This document shows positions 1 to 7,895 of a stretch of DNA of 64,000 nt, in pieces (the stretch's first letter is position 1; each line of letters starts with the position of its first letter). Below the pieces are notes generated by a model. That model had not been told where the DNA came from, searched no databases, and was given only the letters and a program-made list of their open reading frames with translations. A program made the translations under genes and the position numbers. Where the stretch lies: NCBI RefSeq assembly GCF_008704655.1, contig NZ_CP023688.1, forward strand, positions 7,198,001 to 7,262,000, in the 5' to 3' direction. Origin of the DNA: Streptomyces rimosus. GTDB taxonomy: Bacteria > Actinomycetota > Actinomycetes > Streptomycetales > Streptomycetaceae.

Positions 1-16
1 TGACTGCCAAGGCGTA

Positions 17-175
17 TCAGCGGCGCCGCCTCACCGCCTCCGTGAAGATACGGAAGACGGTGATGCGCTGATCGCCTCGTAGCCCTCGTAGCGTGACGAG
101 GTGTCCGACGAAGAGGGCGACGACCACGAGCAACGGGAAGCCCGCGAGCAGCAGAAGTTCCGCAGGGATTGACAT
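17..175 (-). CDS. small single-pass membrane protein, unknown function
   Basis: This short reading frame encodes about 52 residues. It is dominated by one hydrophobic segment near residues 5-25 (ELLLLAGFPLLVVVALFVG) and ends in a basic tail with the run VRRRR. I chose the ATG at 175 because the upstream extension is Arg/Ser rich, non-hydrophobic and has no support. Codon use fits a GC-rich actinobacterium, but the ribosome site is weak, so the gene is uncertain. The next gene upstream on this strand is the NTPase ending at 328. A short membrane peptide is all that can be said. Confidence 0.4.
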   Translation of the reverse strand: MSIPAELLLLAGFPLLVVVALFVGHLVTLRGLRGDQRITVFRIFTEAVRRRR

Positions 176-327
176 GAGTGTGCGTTGCCTTTCCTGTGAT
201 GAGTGCGAACGGATGCGGTGCGCATCACGACACACGATCAGGTCTGGCGGCGCCATGCCGCTCAGTTCCCCAAGCCGTATCTCTGCAGGTCAGGGACGTT
301 CGCGGGAAATCCCGGCGGGACGTGAGC

Positions 328-2625
328 TCAGCGGCGGAAGCCCCGTCCGGGATCACGGGTGTCGCCATCGCGGAACGGGACGAACCATTGGTCGGCCTCC
401 AAACTCGCGATACCGAGCATCTGATTGATGTGACTGTCAGGGTCTTCGATGCCTTGCGCCCAAGGCTGGAACAGAAAGAGGACATCGGTGTCCTCCAGGA
501 ATGAGTCCAAGCACTGATGCCAATCATAATCGCCTGGCTCTTCGTCTATTCCTTGCACAAGATCGTTGACGAGTTCAGGGTTATCCACCACCAAGGAAGA
601 TGCTAGCTCCACAGTCAAGTGCATCGCGATTTCCTCGGCAGTGCACGTGGGGAGTGGCCATTCTCCTGCCTGGATGTCGCCGGCCAAATCGTCGAAGCAG
701 CGAGCCATTTGACGACGCCACTTGTGGTCCTGGCTCCAGGTCAGTACAGGCATCCTGCTGTAAGGGAATGAATAGTTACCATTCAGGTCGACTCGCGTGT
801 CACCAATGTTTTTCAATTCGTCATAGGCCATGTCGGCGAGTATGGTAAATGCCGCTTGAAGGATACGCAGTGTTCGTGGCGTAGGGCCATAGTCATCTTC
901 ACTCCATTCGTCATCCTCTATCATTTCGCTTTGCGGGGAGCCAGAGGTGGGTGAATGAGAAGTCGGAGTGAGGGGGGCTGCGGGGCCGTTGAAGTAGGAT
1001 TGTGCGAGTTCGTCACCTGCCTCGGCGGCTTTTCTGTACCAGTTGTTTGCTTCACTTCTTTCCTGTCCTCGGAAATGGAGATCCCCGAGGAGCCGTAGAG
1101 AGAGTGTGTCGCCGGAATCGGCTGAGAGGTGGAGCCACCGAGCGGCCTCTGCTCGGTCATCCTTCTCGTACAGCAAGCCCAGGGTGCGTATGACCTGGAC
1201 ATCACCGGCCTCGGTCAATGGCTGCAGCGCGCGCCGACTGACATCCACGCGGGAGTTGGCGTAAGCAGCGAAAGCGACGCTGAAGCGCTGCTGATCTGCT
1301 GTGCCCGCTTCCAGTGTGATTTGCCAGACTTTCTCTGGCAGCAGTTGCGGAGAAGGCTTATGTTCCCGTAGGTGGGCGTCCAGCAGGTATTCGAAGGGGC
1401 GTAACCCGTCATCTTCCTGTATGAGGAGGCGGGTAACCGCGTCCCGCGGAGTGGTGGCCCAGGAAAGTGCTTCTTCGAATGGTTCAGGCCCGATCAGGCT
1501 CTTGTTTCGTCCAGGGAGATAGTCTTCATGAAGCGCCTCCAGCAACGTGACGGGTAGCGGATCGGTCAAGCCTGCCAGTGTCAAATCGATGGCTGCCCAC
1601 ACCAGAGCAGCACCACGGGGGTTTCCATTGACCACTGCCGCAGCCTTCAACTCCTTCCAAAGTTGAGGGCCCGTGGCCAGAGTTTCCGCGATGCCGAAAT
1701 TATCCGCTTGGGTGAGAGCCAGTTGGAGTCGCGCGTCGCGATGGCGGCGTAGTTGCTGGCGTGCGCGCTCAAGCTCATTTTCCGACCACAGGCGTCGTAC
1801 CTCGAATTCCTCCGAGATTCGAAGAAGTTCATCCTCTGGAAAATTCTGCCTGACGCGTGATCGCATAGTCCCGAGAACAACGGCCCGGGAGGTGAGCAGA
1901 GCGTGTATCTCTCTGAGCCCGAGCCTCCCGGAGCCGAGGTACCGCTCCATATCGTTGAGCCATAGAATGCACCGCTCGCCCTCGTTGGAGAGCCGGACGA
2001 CTGTCGCGGCCGCTTCGGAGGCATCTGCCGCGCACCTGGGCACGATGAGCAGATGCCGGGGCAGAGTGCTGGCCATCGCTTCGAAGGCGCAGCGAGTCTT
2101 GCCGGCTGTTGAATCGCCAACCAGTAGAACCGCCCCACCGTGCTCGGCGGAGCGGATGAGGGCGCTGCGTACGGCAGGATCGATGTCTCGGGGGATGTAC
2201 GGAGGTACGGCGTCCCCGTCTGCGGTTGTGCGGGCTCGATGCACCATGAGCTGCAGTGGGTCCGCGTCCCGAACTCGTAGAATCGCGGCTTGCGGGCGCT
2301 GTTCGGGAGCGCCCTCGTTGGTGGCCTGTTGGTACAGCCGAGCCCAGCCAGCACGTTCGAGCCGGCCTGGAGGGAGCGAGGCCACTTCTTCGAGAGCGGA
2401 CAGGAATGAGTTGAGGGCGGCTAAGGACGAAGGCAGTCTGTCTCCCCTGCGCCAAGCGCTGATGGCGCTCTTGCTCACCGGGTGCCGGTTCCTGTGCTGG
2501 GTGGCTCTGGCGATCTGCTCCTGTGTGGGCTTCCCCGCTCCTTCGCAAGCGATCTTGTTCATCGCGTCCCGGACGGCGTCGGCGAAAGCTGCGCGAGCGC
2601 CCGACGGTTGCCTGCTGTGTTCCAT
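328..2625 (-). CDS. HTH / P-loop NTPase / Sel1-like repeat protein (STAND-like)
   Basis: This 765-residue protein is probably a signal- or stress-responsive regulatory NTPase. Residues about 10-75 resemble an XRE-type helix-turn-helix (QEQIARAT ... KSAISAWRRGD). A Walker A motif, GDSTAGKT, lies at 170-177. A Walker-B-like strand, ILWLNDMER, follows at about 220-228. The middle is helical, and residues about 473-545 hold Sel1/TPR-like repeats (ARWLHLSADSGD, ANNWYRKAAEAGD). The last 200 residues match nothing I recognise and are very acidic around 567-580. The gene is visibly less GC-rich than its neighbours and uses many A/T-ending codons, which suggests horizontal acquisition. It is divergent from the SMR/TetR operon. 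HTH-NTPase-repeat architectures occur in STAND regulators and in some phage-defence proteins; a defence role is inference only. Confidence 0.75.
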   Translation of the reverse strand: MEHSRQPSGARAAFADAVRDAMNKIACEGAGKPTQEQIARATQHRNRHPVSKSAISAWRRGDRLPSSLAALNSFLSALEEVASLPPGRLERAGWARLYQQATNEGAPEQRPQAAILRVRDADPLQLMVHRARTTADGDAVPPYIPRDIDPAVRSALIRSAEHGGAVLLVGDSTAGKTRCAFEAMASTLPRHLLIVPRCAADASEAAATVVRLSNEGERCILWLNDMERYLGSGRLGLREIHALLTSRAVVLGTMRSRVRQNFPEDELLRISEEFEVRRLWSENELERARQQLRRHRDARLQLALTQADNFGIAETLATGPQLWKELKAAAVVNGNPRGAALVWAAIDLTLAGLTDPLPVTLLEALHEDYLPGRNKSLIGPEPFEEALSWATTPRDAVTRLLIQEDDGLRPFEYLLDAHLREHKPSPQLLPEKVWQITLEAGTADQQRFSVAFAAYANSRVDVSRRALQPLTEAGDVQVIRTLGLLYEKDDRAEAARWLHLSADSGDTLSLRLLGDLHFRGQERSEANNWYRKAAEAGDELAQSYFNGPAAPLTPTSHSPTSGSPQSEMIEDDEWSEDDYGPTPRTLRILQAAFTILADMAYDELKNIGDTRVDLNGNYSFPYSRMPVLTWSQDHKWRRQMARCFDDLAGDIQAGEWPLPTCTAEEIAMHLTVELASSLVVDNPELVNDLVQGIDEEPGDYDWHQCLDSFLEDTDVLFLFQPWAQGIEDPDSHINQMLGIASLEADQWFVPFRDGDTRDPGRGFRR

Positions 2626-2695
2626 GGATCGATGGTGCCGTGCGGCACTGACAGGAGTCAGGTGCGAGATGCCGCAGCCGTTCCGGGGTCAATGA

Positions 2696-2735
2696 TGCGT
2701 ACAGCCGTACGCAACGTTGTGTACGCTCGTACGCA
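2696..2735. promoter_or_regulatory. double palindromic operator of the SMR/TetR operon
   Basis: Two 18-bp imperfect palindromes, TGCGTACAGCCGTACGCA (2696-2713) and TGTGTACGCTCGTACGCA (2718-2735), are separated by ACGT. Together they form a near-perfect 40-bp inverted repeat centred on AACGTT. The centre-to-centre spacing is 22 bp, two helical turns, as expected for two TetR-family dimers side by side. The second site reaches the A of the SMR start codon, so a bound repressor would cover the promoter and translation start. The regulator encoded at 3055 is the obvious candidate to bind it. Confidence 0.75.
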
Positions 2736-3055
2736 TGGTGTACGTGACGCTGGCCGGGGCGATCCTCTCCGAGATTCTTGCGACGACCGCGATGAAGTAC
2801 AGCGACGGGTTCAGCAGGCTGTGGCCCTCGCTCGGGACCGCGCTGGGGTACGTCGTCGCGTTCGCGCTGCTCGCGAAGACGCTGAAGACCATGGATGTCG
2901 GGACGGCGTACGCGATCTGGTCCGGGGCGGGGACGGCCGTCGTGGCGGCGATCGGGATGGTGTTCCTCGGGGAGGCGGCGACCGCCGCGCGGATCATCGG
3001 GGTGCTGCTCGTGATCGCGGGCGTCGTGGTGCTGAATCTGGGCGGGGCGCACTGA
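2735..3055 (+). CDS. small multidrug resistance (SMR/EmrE-QacE family) efflux protein
   Basis: The 106-residue product has four hydrophobic helices and the SMR hallmark glutamate in helix 1 (GAILSEILATTAMK, Glu13). It also has the family signature GTAYAIWSGAGTAVVA at about 57-72 and a C-terminal helix LLVIAGVVVLNLG. Such proteins work as dimers in the inner membrane and exchange protons for cationic compounds such as quaternary ammonium ions or guanidinium. The ATG at 2735 is chosen over the upstream TTG at 2717 because it gives the canonical SMR N-terminus. It has almost no room for a ribosome site behind the operator, so it may be a leaderless mRNA. Its stop codon overlaps the TetR gene start by one base. 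Confidence 0.92.
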   Translation: MVYVTLAGAILSEILATTAMKYSDGFSRLWPSLGTALGYVVAFALLAKTLKTMDVGTAYAIWSGAGTAVVAAIGMVFLGEAATAARIIGVLLVIAGVVVLNLGGAH

Positions 3056-3594
3056 TGCCCCGCCGTTACGATCCCGACCGGCGGCAGCGGATCATCGACG
3101 CGGCGATCCGGGTGGTGGCCGGGCGGGGCATCGCCGGGCTCAGCCACCGTGCGGTGGCCGCCGAGGCGGACGTACCGCTCGGTTCGACCACGTACCACTT
3201 CGCCTCGCTGGACGATCTGCTGATCGCGGCGCTGCGACAGGTCAACGGGGAGTGGCTGGCCGGGATCGAGGCGTGGGTGCGGGGCGTGGACCCGGACGTT
3301 CCGCTCGCGGACGAGCTGACGCGGCTGGTCGAGGAGTCGCTGGGCGGGGACCGGTCGCGGGTGGAGCTGGAGTACGAGCTGTACCTCGCGGCCCTGCGGC
3401 ACGAGGCGGTGCGGCCGCTCGCGGCCGAATGCCTCGACACGATGGCCGAGCTGCTGCGGCGGCGGACCGGCGACGCGGGGACCGCGCGGGCGCTGGTCGG
3501 GCTGATCGACGGGCTGATGTTGCAACATCTGCTGACGGGGCGGGAGTTCGACCGCGCGGAGGTGCGGGACGCGGTGGCGCGGGTGATCGGCTGA
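3055..3594 (+). CDS. TetR-family transcriptional repressor, likely regulator of the SMR pump
   Basis: The protein has 179 residues with a typical N-terminal TetR DNA-binding domain: RRQRIIDAAIRVVAGRGIAG at 9-28, then HRAVAAEADVPLGSTTYHF at about 32-50, containing the recognition helix. The remainder is the helical ligand/dimerisation domain. It starts on the stop codon of the SMR gene (TGATG), so the two are translationally coupled. Small-multidrug-pump genes are commonly controlled by an adjacent TetR protein that senses the pumped compound. The double palindrome in front of the pair supports autoregulation. The ligand is unknown. Confidence 0.9.
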   Translation: MPRRYDPDRRQRIIDAAIRVVAGRGIAGLSHRAVAAEADVPLGSTTYHFASLDDLLIAALRQVNGEWLAGIEAWVRGVDPDVPLADELTRLVEESLGGDRSRVELEYELYLAALRHEAVRPLAAECLDTMAELLRRRTGDAGTARALVGLIDGLMLQHLLTGREFDRAEVRDAVARVIG

Positions 3595-3785
3595 GGGGGC
3601 TCCCGGCGGTTGCTCGGTGGTCGGTCGGTGATCGTTCGGCGACCGCCCGGTTATCAATCCTTTATCGCTCAACTTGTTAGGTGTGTCCGCCCCCGTGTAG
3701 GTCTTGATCTTTATTGATCACCTGGGGGGCCTTGCGGCGTTCTGCGCCTGTTGTCGCCCAGCGGTACGAGGTGAGAGAACCACAC

Positions 3786-4799
3786 GTGAAGAGGAAGCCC
3801 CAGGGCGCGGGCAAGCAGGCGGACGGCACCGAGGACTGGTTCACCGGACCCGCCTGGCGGGACCGGGACGGACGGGCCGCGCGGCGCCGGAAGCGGATAC
3901 GTATCGGCGCCGCGGTGGTCGTCGCGGCCGGGGCGGCGGTCCTGGTCCTGAACCCGGGGGACGTCCGCTCGAAGCTCCCCGGCCGGCTCGGCGGTGACAC
4001 CACGGCCGCCGAGCCGCTGCCGCCGGAGACCGCGGCGCCCGGCGCGGCGCCCGCCGACGAGGCGTTCCCCGCCACCCCGACCCTGGCGGCGCCCTTCGCG
4101 GGCTCGCCCGCCGTACGGTACGCGGACGGCGCGGCGGGCATCGTCCTGCCGGACGCCGAACCGGTGGGACGGTTGTCGAAGGACGAGGTGGCAGGCGTGC
4201 TGCGGCAGGTGAAGGAGCTGCTCGCGGACGCGAACCTGAACCGGCGGACACTGCGCGGCGAGCGTCCCGCGGTGGCGCTGAACCTGGTCGATCCGCTCCA
4301 GCCGGACGTGCGGAAGGAACTGGAGGCCGGTCTGACGAAGCCGGACCGGGAGCACGATCCGTTGCAACTGTTCACCCGCTTCGACCCGCACGAGGTGCGG
4401 CCCGCCGGTGACGTCGTCAAGACGCGCGGCCGGATGACGTTCAAGGAGGGCCGGGACGGCGCGCTGGCCGTCCACACCGACCACACCTTCGTCCACCCGG
4501 TCGTGAAGGCCGCGGCAGGCGCTTCCGAGGTGACCCGTACGGTGGTCCGCCGGGTGGTGGACTTCGAGGTCAACGACCCGCGGCGCTTTCAGGCAACCCC
4601 GGGGAAGCCGGCCCTGGCCGGGTACCACCACGAGGTCGCCAACACCGCCTGCGAGGTGTACGACGGATTCCTGCACCCGCAGTTCTCGGACAGCCGGCCG
4701 GCGGCCGAGGCGTCCGGCCCGGCCACCGACCCGTACGACCGGAGCCAGGAGATGAAGGAGGACGAGAGCACCGGCTGCGGCACGGTGAGCCGCATCTAG
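3786..4799 (+). CDS. conserved membrane-anchored extracytoplasmic protein, unknown function
   Basis: The 337-residue product begins with a short charged cytoplasmic segment and a stop-transfer-like run (RRRKRIRIG), then one transmembrane helix at residues about 38-56 (RIGAAVVVAAGAAVLVL). A long hydrophilic outer portion follows, with an Ala/Pro-rich linker at about 75-110. Cysteines near the C-terminus (NTACEVYDG, STGCGTVSRI) could form a disulfide. I chose the GTG at 3786 because GAGGTGAGAG lies a few bases upstream at about 3768-3777. No catalytic motif is recognisable. It lies about 100 bp upstream of dapD on the same strand, which looks positional rather than functional. Confidence 0.7.
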   Translation: MKRKPQGAGKQADGTEDWFTGPAWRDRDGRAARRRKRIRIGAAVVVAAGAAVLVLNPGDVRSKLPGRLGGDTTAAEPLPPETAAPGAAPADEAFPATPTLAAPFAGSPAVRYADGAAGIVLPDAEPVGRLSKDEVAGVLRQVKELLADANLNRRTLRGERPAVALNLVDPLQPDVRKELEAGLTKPDREHDPLQLFTRFDPHEVRPAGDVVKTRGRMTFKEGRDGALAVHTDHTFVHPVVKAAAGASEVTRTVVRRVVDFEVNDPRRFQATPGKPALAGYHHEVANTACEVYDGFLHPQFSDSRPAAEASGPATDPYDRSQEMKEDESTGCGTVSRI

Positions 4800-4898
4800 G
4801 ACCAGGGGCGGGTGGCATGACCGGTCCCCGCGCCCGCCGGGCGTCCTGCCTCCCGGACCGGTTCGCCTCGGCAGCCCCCCTCCGGTTAGGTTTTCGGC

Positions 4899-5924
4899 AT
4901 GACCGATGCTGCTACCTCCCCTCTCCCCCAGACCCCGAACGGGCTGGGCGGTGCCCCCATCACCGGCGCCGTCGCCGCCGGGCTCGCCACCGTCACCACC
5001 GACGGCACCGTCCTCGACACCTGGTTCCCCGCGCCGGAACTGGTGGCCGACCCCGGCCCCGCCGGGACCGAGCGGCTGACCGCCGAGCGCGCCGCCGAAC
5101 TGCTCGGCGAGGCCGCGCCGAAGGCGGTCGGTCCCGACCCGCGCCGCGGTGTCGAGGTCGTGGCCGTCCGTACGGTCATCTCCTCGCTGGACGACAAGCC
5201 GCTGGACGCGCACGACGTGTACCTGCGCCTGCACCTGCTCAGCCACCGGCTGGTCAAGCCGCACGGCCAGAGCCTGGAGGGCATGTTCGGCCTGCTGGCG
5301 AACGTCGCCTGGACCTCGCTGGGCCCGGTGGCCGTCGACCAGCTGGAGACCGCGCGCCTGAACGCCCGCGCCGAGGGCCTGCACCTCCAGGTCACCAGCA
5401 TCGACAAGTTCCCGCGGATGACGGACTACGTCGCCCCGGCCGGCGTACGGATCGCCGACGCGGACCGGGTGCGCCTGGGCGCCCACCTCGCCGCGGGCAC
5501 CACCGTGATGCACGAGGGCTTCGTCAACTTCAACGCCGGCACGCTCGGCACCTCGATGATCGAGGGCCGGATCTCCGCGGGCGTCGTCATCGGCGACGGC
5601 TCGGACATCGGCGGCGGCGCCTCCACCATGGGCACCCTCTCCGGCGGCGGCAAGCAGATCATCTCGATCGGCGAGCGCTGCCTGCTCGGCGCGGAGTCCG
5701 GCATCGGTATCGCGCTGGGCGACGAGTGCGTGGTCGAGGCGGGCCTGTACGTGACCGCGGGCACCCGCGTCACCATGCCCGACGGCCAGGTCGTCAAGGC
5801 CGCCGAACTCTCCGGCGCCGACAACATCCTCTTCCGCCGCAACTCCACCACCGGCGTCGTCGAGGCCCGCCCGAACAAGGCCACCTGGGGCGGTCTCAAC
5901 GAGGTGCTGCACAGCCACAACTGA
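4899..5924 (+). CDS. dapD: 2,3,4,5-tetrahydropyridine-2,6-dicarboxylate N-succinyltransferase
   Basis: This 341-residue enzyme transfers succinyl from succinyl-CoA to tetrahydrodipicolinate in the succinylase branch of lysine/meso-diaminopimelate synthesis, which feeds peptidoglycan. The C-terminal half shows the left-handed beta-helix hexapeptide pattern, with clear stretches [29 protein letters not shown] and [17 protein letters not shown]. The N-terminal 150 residues are the extra domain of the actinobacterial DapD subgroup. The ATG at 4899 gives the usual N-terminus. A strong hairpin follows the stop codon. dapA lies 2 kb downstream on the other strand, so two lysine-pathway genes are near each other but not co-transcribed. 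Confidence 0.95.
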   Translation: MTDAATSPLPQTPNGLGGAPITGAVAAGLATVTTDGTVLDTWFPAPELVADPGPAGTERLTAERAAELLGEAAPKAVGPDPRRGVEVVAVRTVISSLDDKPLDAHDVYLRLHLLSHRLVKPHGQSLEGMFGLLANVAWTSLGPVAVDQLETARLNARAEGLHLQVTSIDKFPRMTDYVAPAGVRIADADRVRLGAHLAAGTTVMHEGFVNFNAGTLGTSMIEGRISAGVVIGDGSDIGGGASTMGTLSGGGKQIISIGERCLLGAESGIGIALGDECVVEAGLYVTAGTRVTMPDGQVVKAAELSGADNILFRRNSTTGVVEARPNKATWGGLNEVLHSHN

Positions 5925-5958
5925 GGCGCGCTGCCGCACCAGAAACGTGCGTAACACC

Positions 5959-5989
5959 GTGGCCCGGCGGGTGAGTCCCGCCGGGCCAC
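5959..5989. terminator. factor-independent-type terminator after dapD
   Basis: A perfect 13-bp stem, GTGGCCCGGCGGG (5959-5971) with CCCGCCGGGCCAC (5977-5989), encloses a 5-base loop. It sits 35 bases after the dapD stop. There is no U-tract, which is normal for Streptomyces terminators. Confidence 0.85.
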
Positions 5990-6132
5990 AGTCATGCCCA
6001 CCGCACGCTGTGGCCGGTATCGGACCGTGCCAACCCGGCCGTTCGTGGGCACCATGGCGGGACGATGTCCATCGGAGTCCGGGGAGTCCGGCGGCGAGGA
6101 CTCGAACGGACCGGTCCGTACCGGGAGGCGTC

Positions 6133-6297
6133 ATGAGGCTGGGCAAAGCGCTTGCTGTCGGTGTCGCGGAGGACGTGGCGGCCGTGACGAACGCCGAAGG
6201 GGACGTGGTGGTGCCCGAGACGGTCGCGGAGTGCGAGGTTTCGGAGCCGGTGTCCGTCGAAGTTCCGGAGCGGCATCCGGTCCCCGCCGGGCGATGA
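6133..6297 (+). CDS. 54-residue acidic protein, translationally coupled to the next gene
   Basis: A short reading frame starts at ATG 6133 behind a good ribosome site (GGGAGG at about 6123-6128). It encodes MRLGKALAVGV followed by a Val/Glu-rich tail (DVVVPETVAECEVSEPVSVE). Its stop codon overlaps the ATG of the 240-residue gene (ATGA, 6294-6297). That overlap and the ribosome site are the main evidence that it is real. There is no signal peptide or membrane helix. The function is unknown; it probably works with, or sets translation of, the downstream Cys-rich protein. Confidence 0.6.
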   Translation: MRLGKALAVGVAEDVAAVTNAEGDVVVPETVAECEVSEPVSVEVPERHPVPAGR

Positions 6298-7016
6298 GGC
6301 TGCGGCTGCCGGAGGAGCGTCCCGCCGCGCCGCCCGAGGGGTACAAGCTCGCCCATGCCGTGATCTCCCACGACGGTGAGCGGGCCGGGTTCGCCGGGGT
6401 CTCGCTCGGCGGTGCGCTTCCGTACGGGTTCTTCGACGAGGCGCGCTGTGTGTACGGCAGGCGCCACCGCTGCCCCGCCCTGCGCTGCGACTGCGGTTTC
6501 TACTGTGTGCACACCTTCGACCAGGCGCTGGCCCTGGCGTGCGCCGGCCAGTACCGCAAGGCCGTACTGCTGGAGGTCACCGTTCTCGGCGCGTACATCC
6601 GCTTCGAGCGCGGCATGCGGTACGAGCGGCAGCGGGTGCGGGTGGCGCGGGTCGGCGCGTGTGCGTGCGGCGGGGTGCCGTGCGCGTTCGCGGACGCGGG
6701 GTGGGGGCGTACCGGGTGGCGGGTGCTGACGGCCGTCTGCGCGGGGTGCGCGGCCCGGCGCGGGCGTACGGCGTTCGCGGCCTGGACGGCGGTGAGCTTC
6801 CCGGAGTTCGTACGGCGCGGGGGCGGGCCGCTGCGGATCGTCGCGGGCGGTGATCCGGAGGCCGGGGCGGAGCCCGCCGGGGAGCGGCCGGCGTCCGAGG
6901 CCCGTACCGTCCCCGAGCTGGCCGCCGAGGCGACCTTGATGCAGGCCAGGCTGGACTGGCTGCAACGCCAGCTGGCCCGGTTCACCGGCAAGGACGGCGC
7001 GGACCGCACCTCGTAA
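6294..7016 (+). CDS. cysteine-rich (putative zinc-binding) protein of unknown function
   Basis: The 240-residue protein carries two cysteine/histidine clusters. The first includes CVYGRRHRCP and LRCDCGFYCVHTF around residues 45-65. The second includes ACACGGVPCAF and AVCAGCAARRG around 120-155. This suggests two treble-clef or ribbon-type zinc sites. Between them is a beta-rich stretch with VLLEVTVLGAYIRFERG. The last 25 residues look like an amphipathic helix (LAAEATLMQARLDWLQRQL). I recognise the overall pattern from other Streptomyces genomes but not a named function. The ATG overlaps the stop of the 54-residue gene, so the two form an operon. Confidence 0.7.
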   Translation: MRLRLPEERPAAPPEGYKLAHAVISHDGERAGFAGVSLGGALPYGFFDEARCVYGRRHRCPALRCDCGFYCVHTFDQALALACAGQYRKAVLLEVTVLGAYIRFERGMRYERQRVRVARVGACACGGVPCAFADAGWGRTGWRVLTAVCAGCAARRGRTAFAAWTAVSFPEFVRRGGGPLRIVAGGDPEAGAEPAGERPASEARTVPELAAEATLMQARLDWLQRQLARFTGKDGADRTS

Positions 7017-7073
7017 CCGTATCCGTACGGTACGGAGACGGGCGCTTGCCACCGGCCGGTTACGCTGACCGGC

Positions 7074-7895
7074 ATGCGCGATCTTGTGGCGGGAACGGGG
7101 TACCTGGGGAAGGGGCAACGCTGGGTTGCCCGGCACGGCAGATGGTGGGGGTTCGGGCTGATCCCGGCGCTCATCACCCTGGTGCTGTACGCGGCGGCGC
7201 TGGGCGCGCTCGCCTTCTACGCGGGTGACCTCGCGGCCTGGGCGACGCCTTTCGCCGACGGCTGGGGCTCGCCCTGGCAGGGGCTGCTGCGCGGGCTGTT
7301 CGTCGCGCTGCTCTTCGCGGGCGGGCTGCTGCTGTCCGTGCTGACCTTCACCGCCGTCACGCTGCTGGTCGGCGACCCCTTCTACGAGGCGCTGGTGGAG
7401 CAGGTCGAGAAGTCCGAGGGCGGCGGCCCGCCCGACCCCGGCCTGCCGCTGTGGCGGGAGCTGTGGATCTCGCTCAAGGACAGTGTGCACGTCCTGGTGC
7501 GCGCCGCCGGTTTCGGTGTGCTGTTCTTCGTGCTGGGCTTCCTGCCGGTGGTCGGGCAGACCGTGGTGCCCGCGATCGGCTTCTGCGTCTCCGGTTTCTT
7601 CCTCACGGTGGAGCTGACCTCGGTGGCGATGCAGCGGCGCGGCATTCCCGTACGGGAGCGGCTGCGGATGCTGCGCGGCCGCAAGGGGCTCGCGGTGGGG
7701 TTCGGTACGCCGCTGGTGCTGGCGTTCCTGGTGCCGTTCGTGGCCGTGTTCCTGATGCCCGGCGCGGTGGCCGGGGCGACGCTGCTCGTCCGCGACCTCA
7801 CCGGCGACGGCGGGGCGGCGGGGGAAGAGGACGCGCAGGTGGCGGACGAGGTTACTGCTGTGCAGCCTTCAGCGCCGCCATCAGCTCGCTGGTGA
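7074..7895 (+). CDS. EI24/CysZ-like multi-pass membrane protein
   Basis: The 273-residue product has about four to five hydrophobic segments: around 27-50, 75-105, 143-165, 170-185 and 222-245. Between the second and third is GDPFYEALVEQVE, a motif typical of the EI24 domain family (E. coli CysZ and relatives). CysZ is linked to sulfate uptake; actinobacterial members have no established role, so the function here is open. The Ala/Glu-rich C-terminus is not membrane embedded and overlaps the 3-prime end of dapA on the opposite strand by 44 bases. The ATG at 7074 gives the shortest hydrophilic N-terminus. Confidence 0.8.
   Translation: MRDLVAGTGYLGKGQRWVARHGRWWGFGLIPALITLVLYAAALGALAFYAGDLAAWATPFADGWGSPWQGLLRGLFVALLFAGGLLLSVLTFTAVTLLVGDPFYEALVEQVEKSEGGGPPDPGLPLWRELWISLKDSVHVLVRAAGFGVLFFVLGFLPVVGQTVVPAIGFCVSGFFLTVELTSVAMQRRGIPVRERLRMLRGRKGLAVGFGTPLVLAFLVPFVAVFLMPGAVAGATLLVRDLTGDGGAAGEEDAQVADEVTAVQPSAPPSARW

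Noticed and set aside
3711..7490. Very long minus-strand open frame of 1259 codons
   Set aside because: It is the antisense shadow of the plus-strand genes from 3786 through dapD to the EI24-like gene. The frame is long only because GC-rich codons rarely form stops in the opposite strand.
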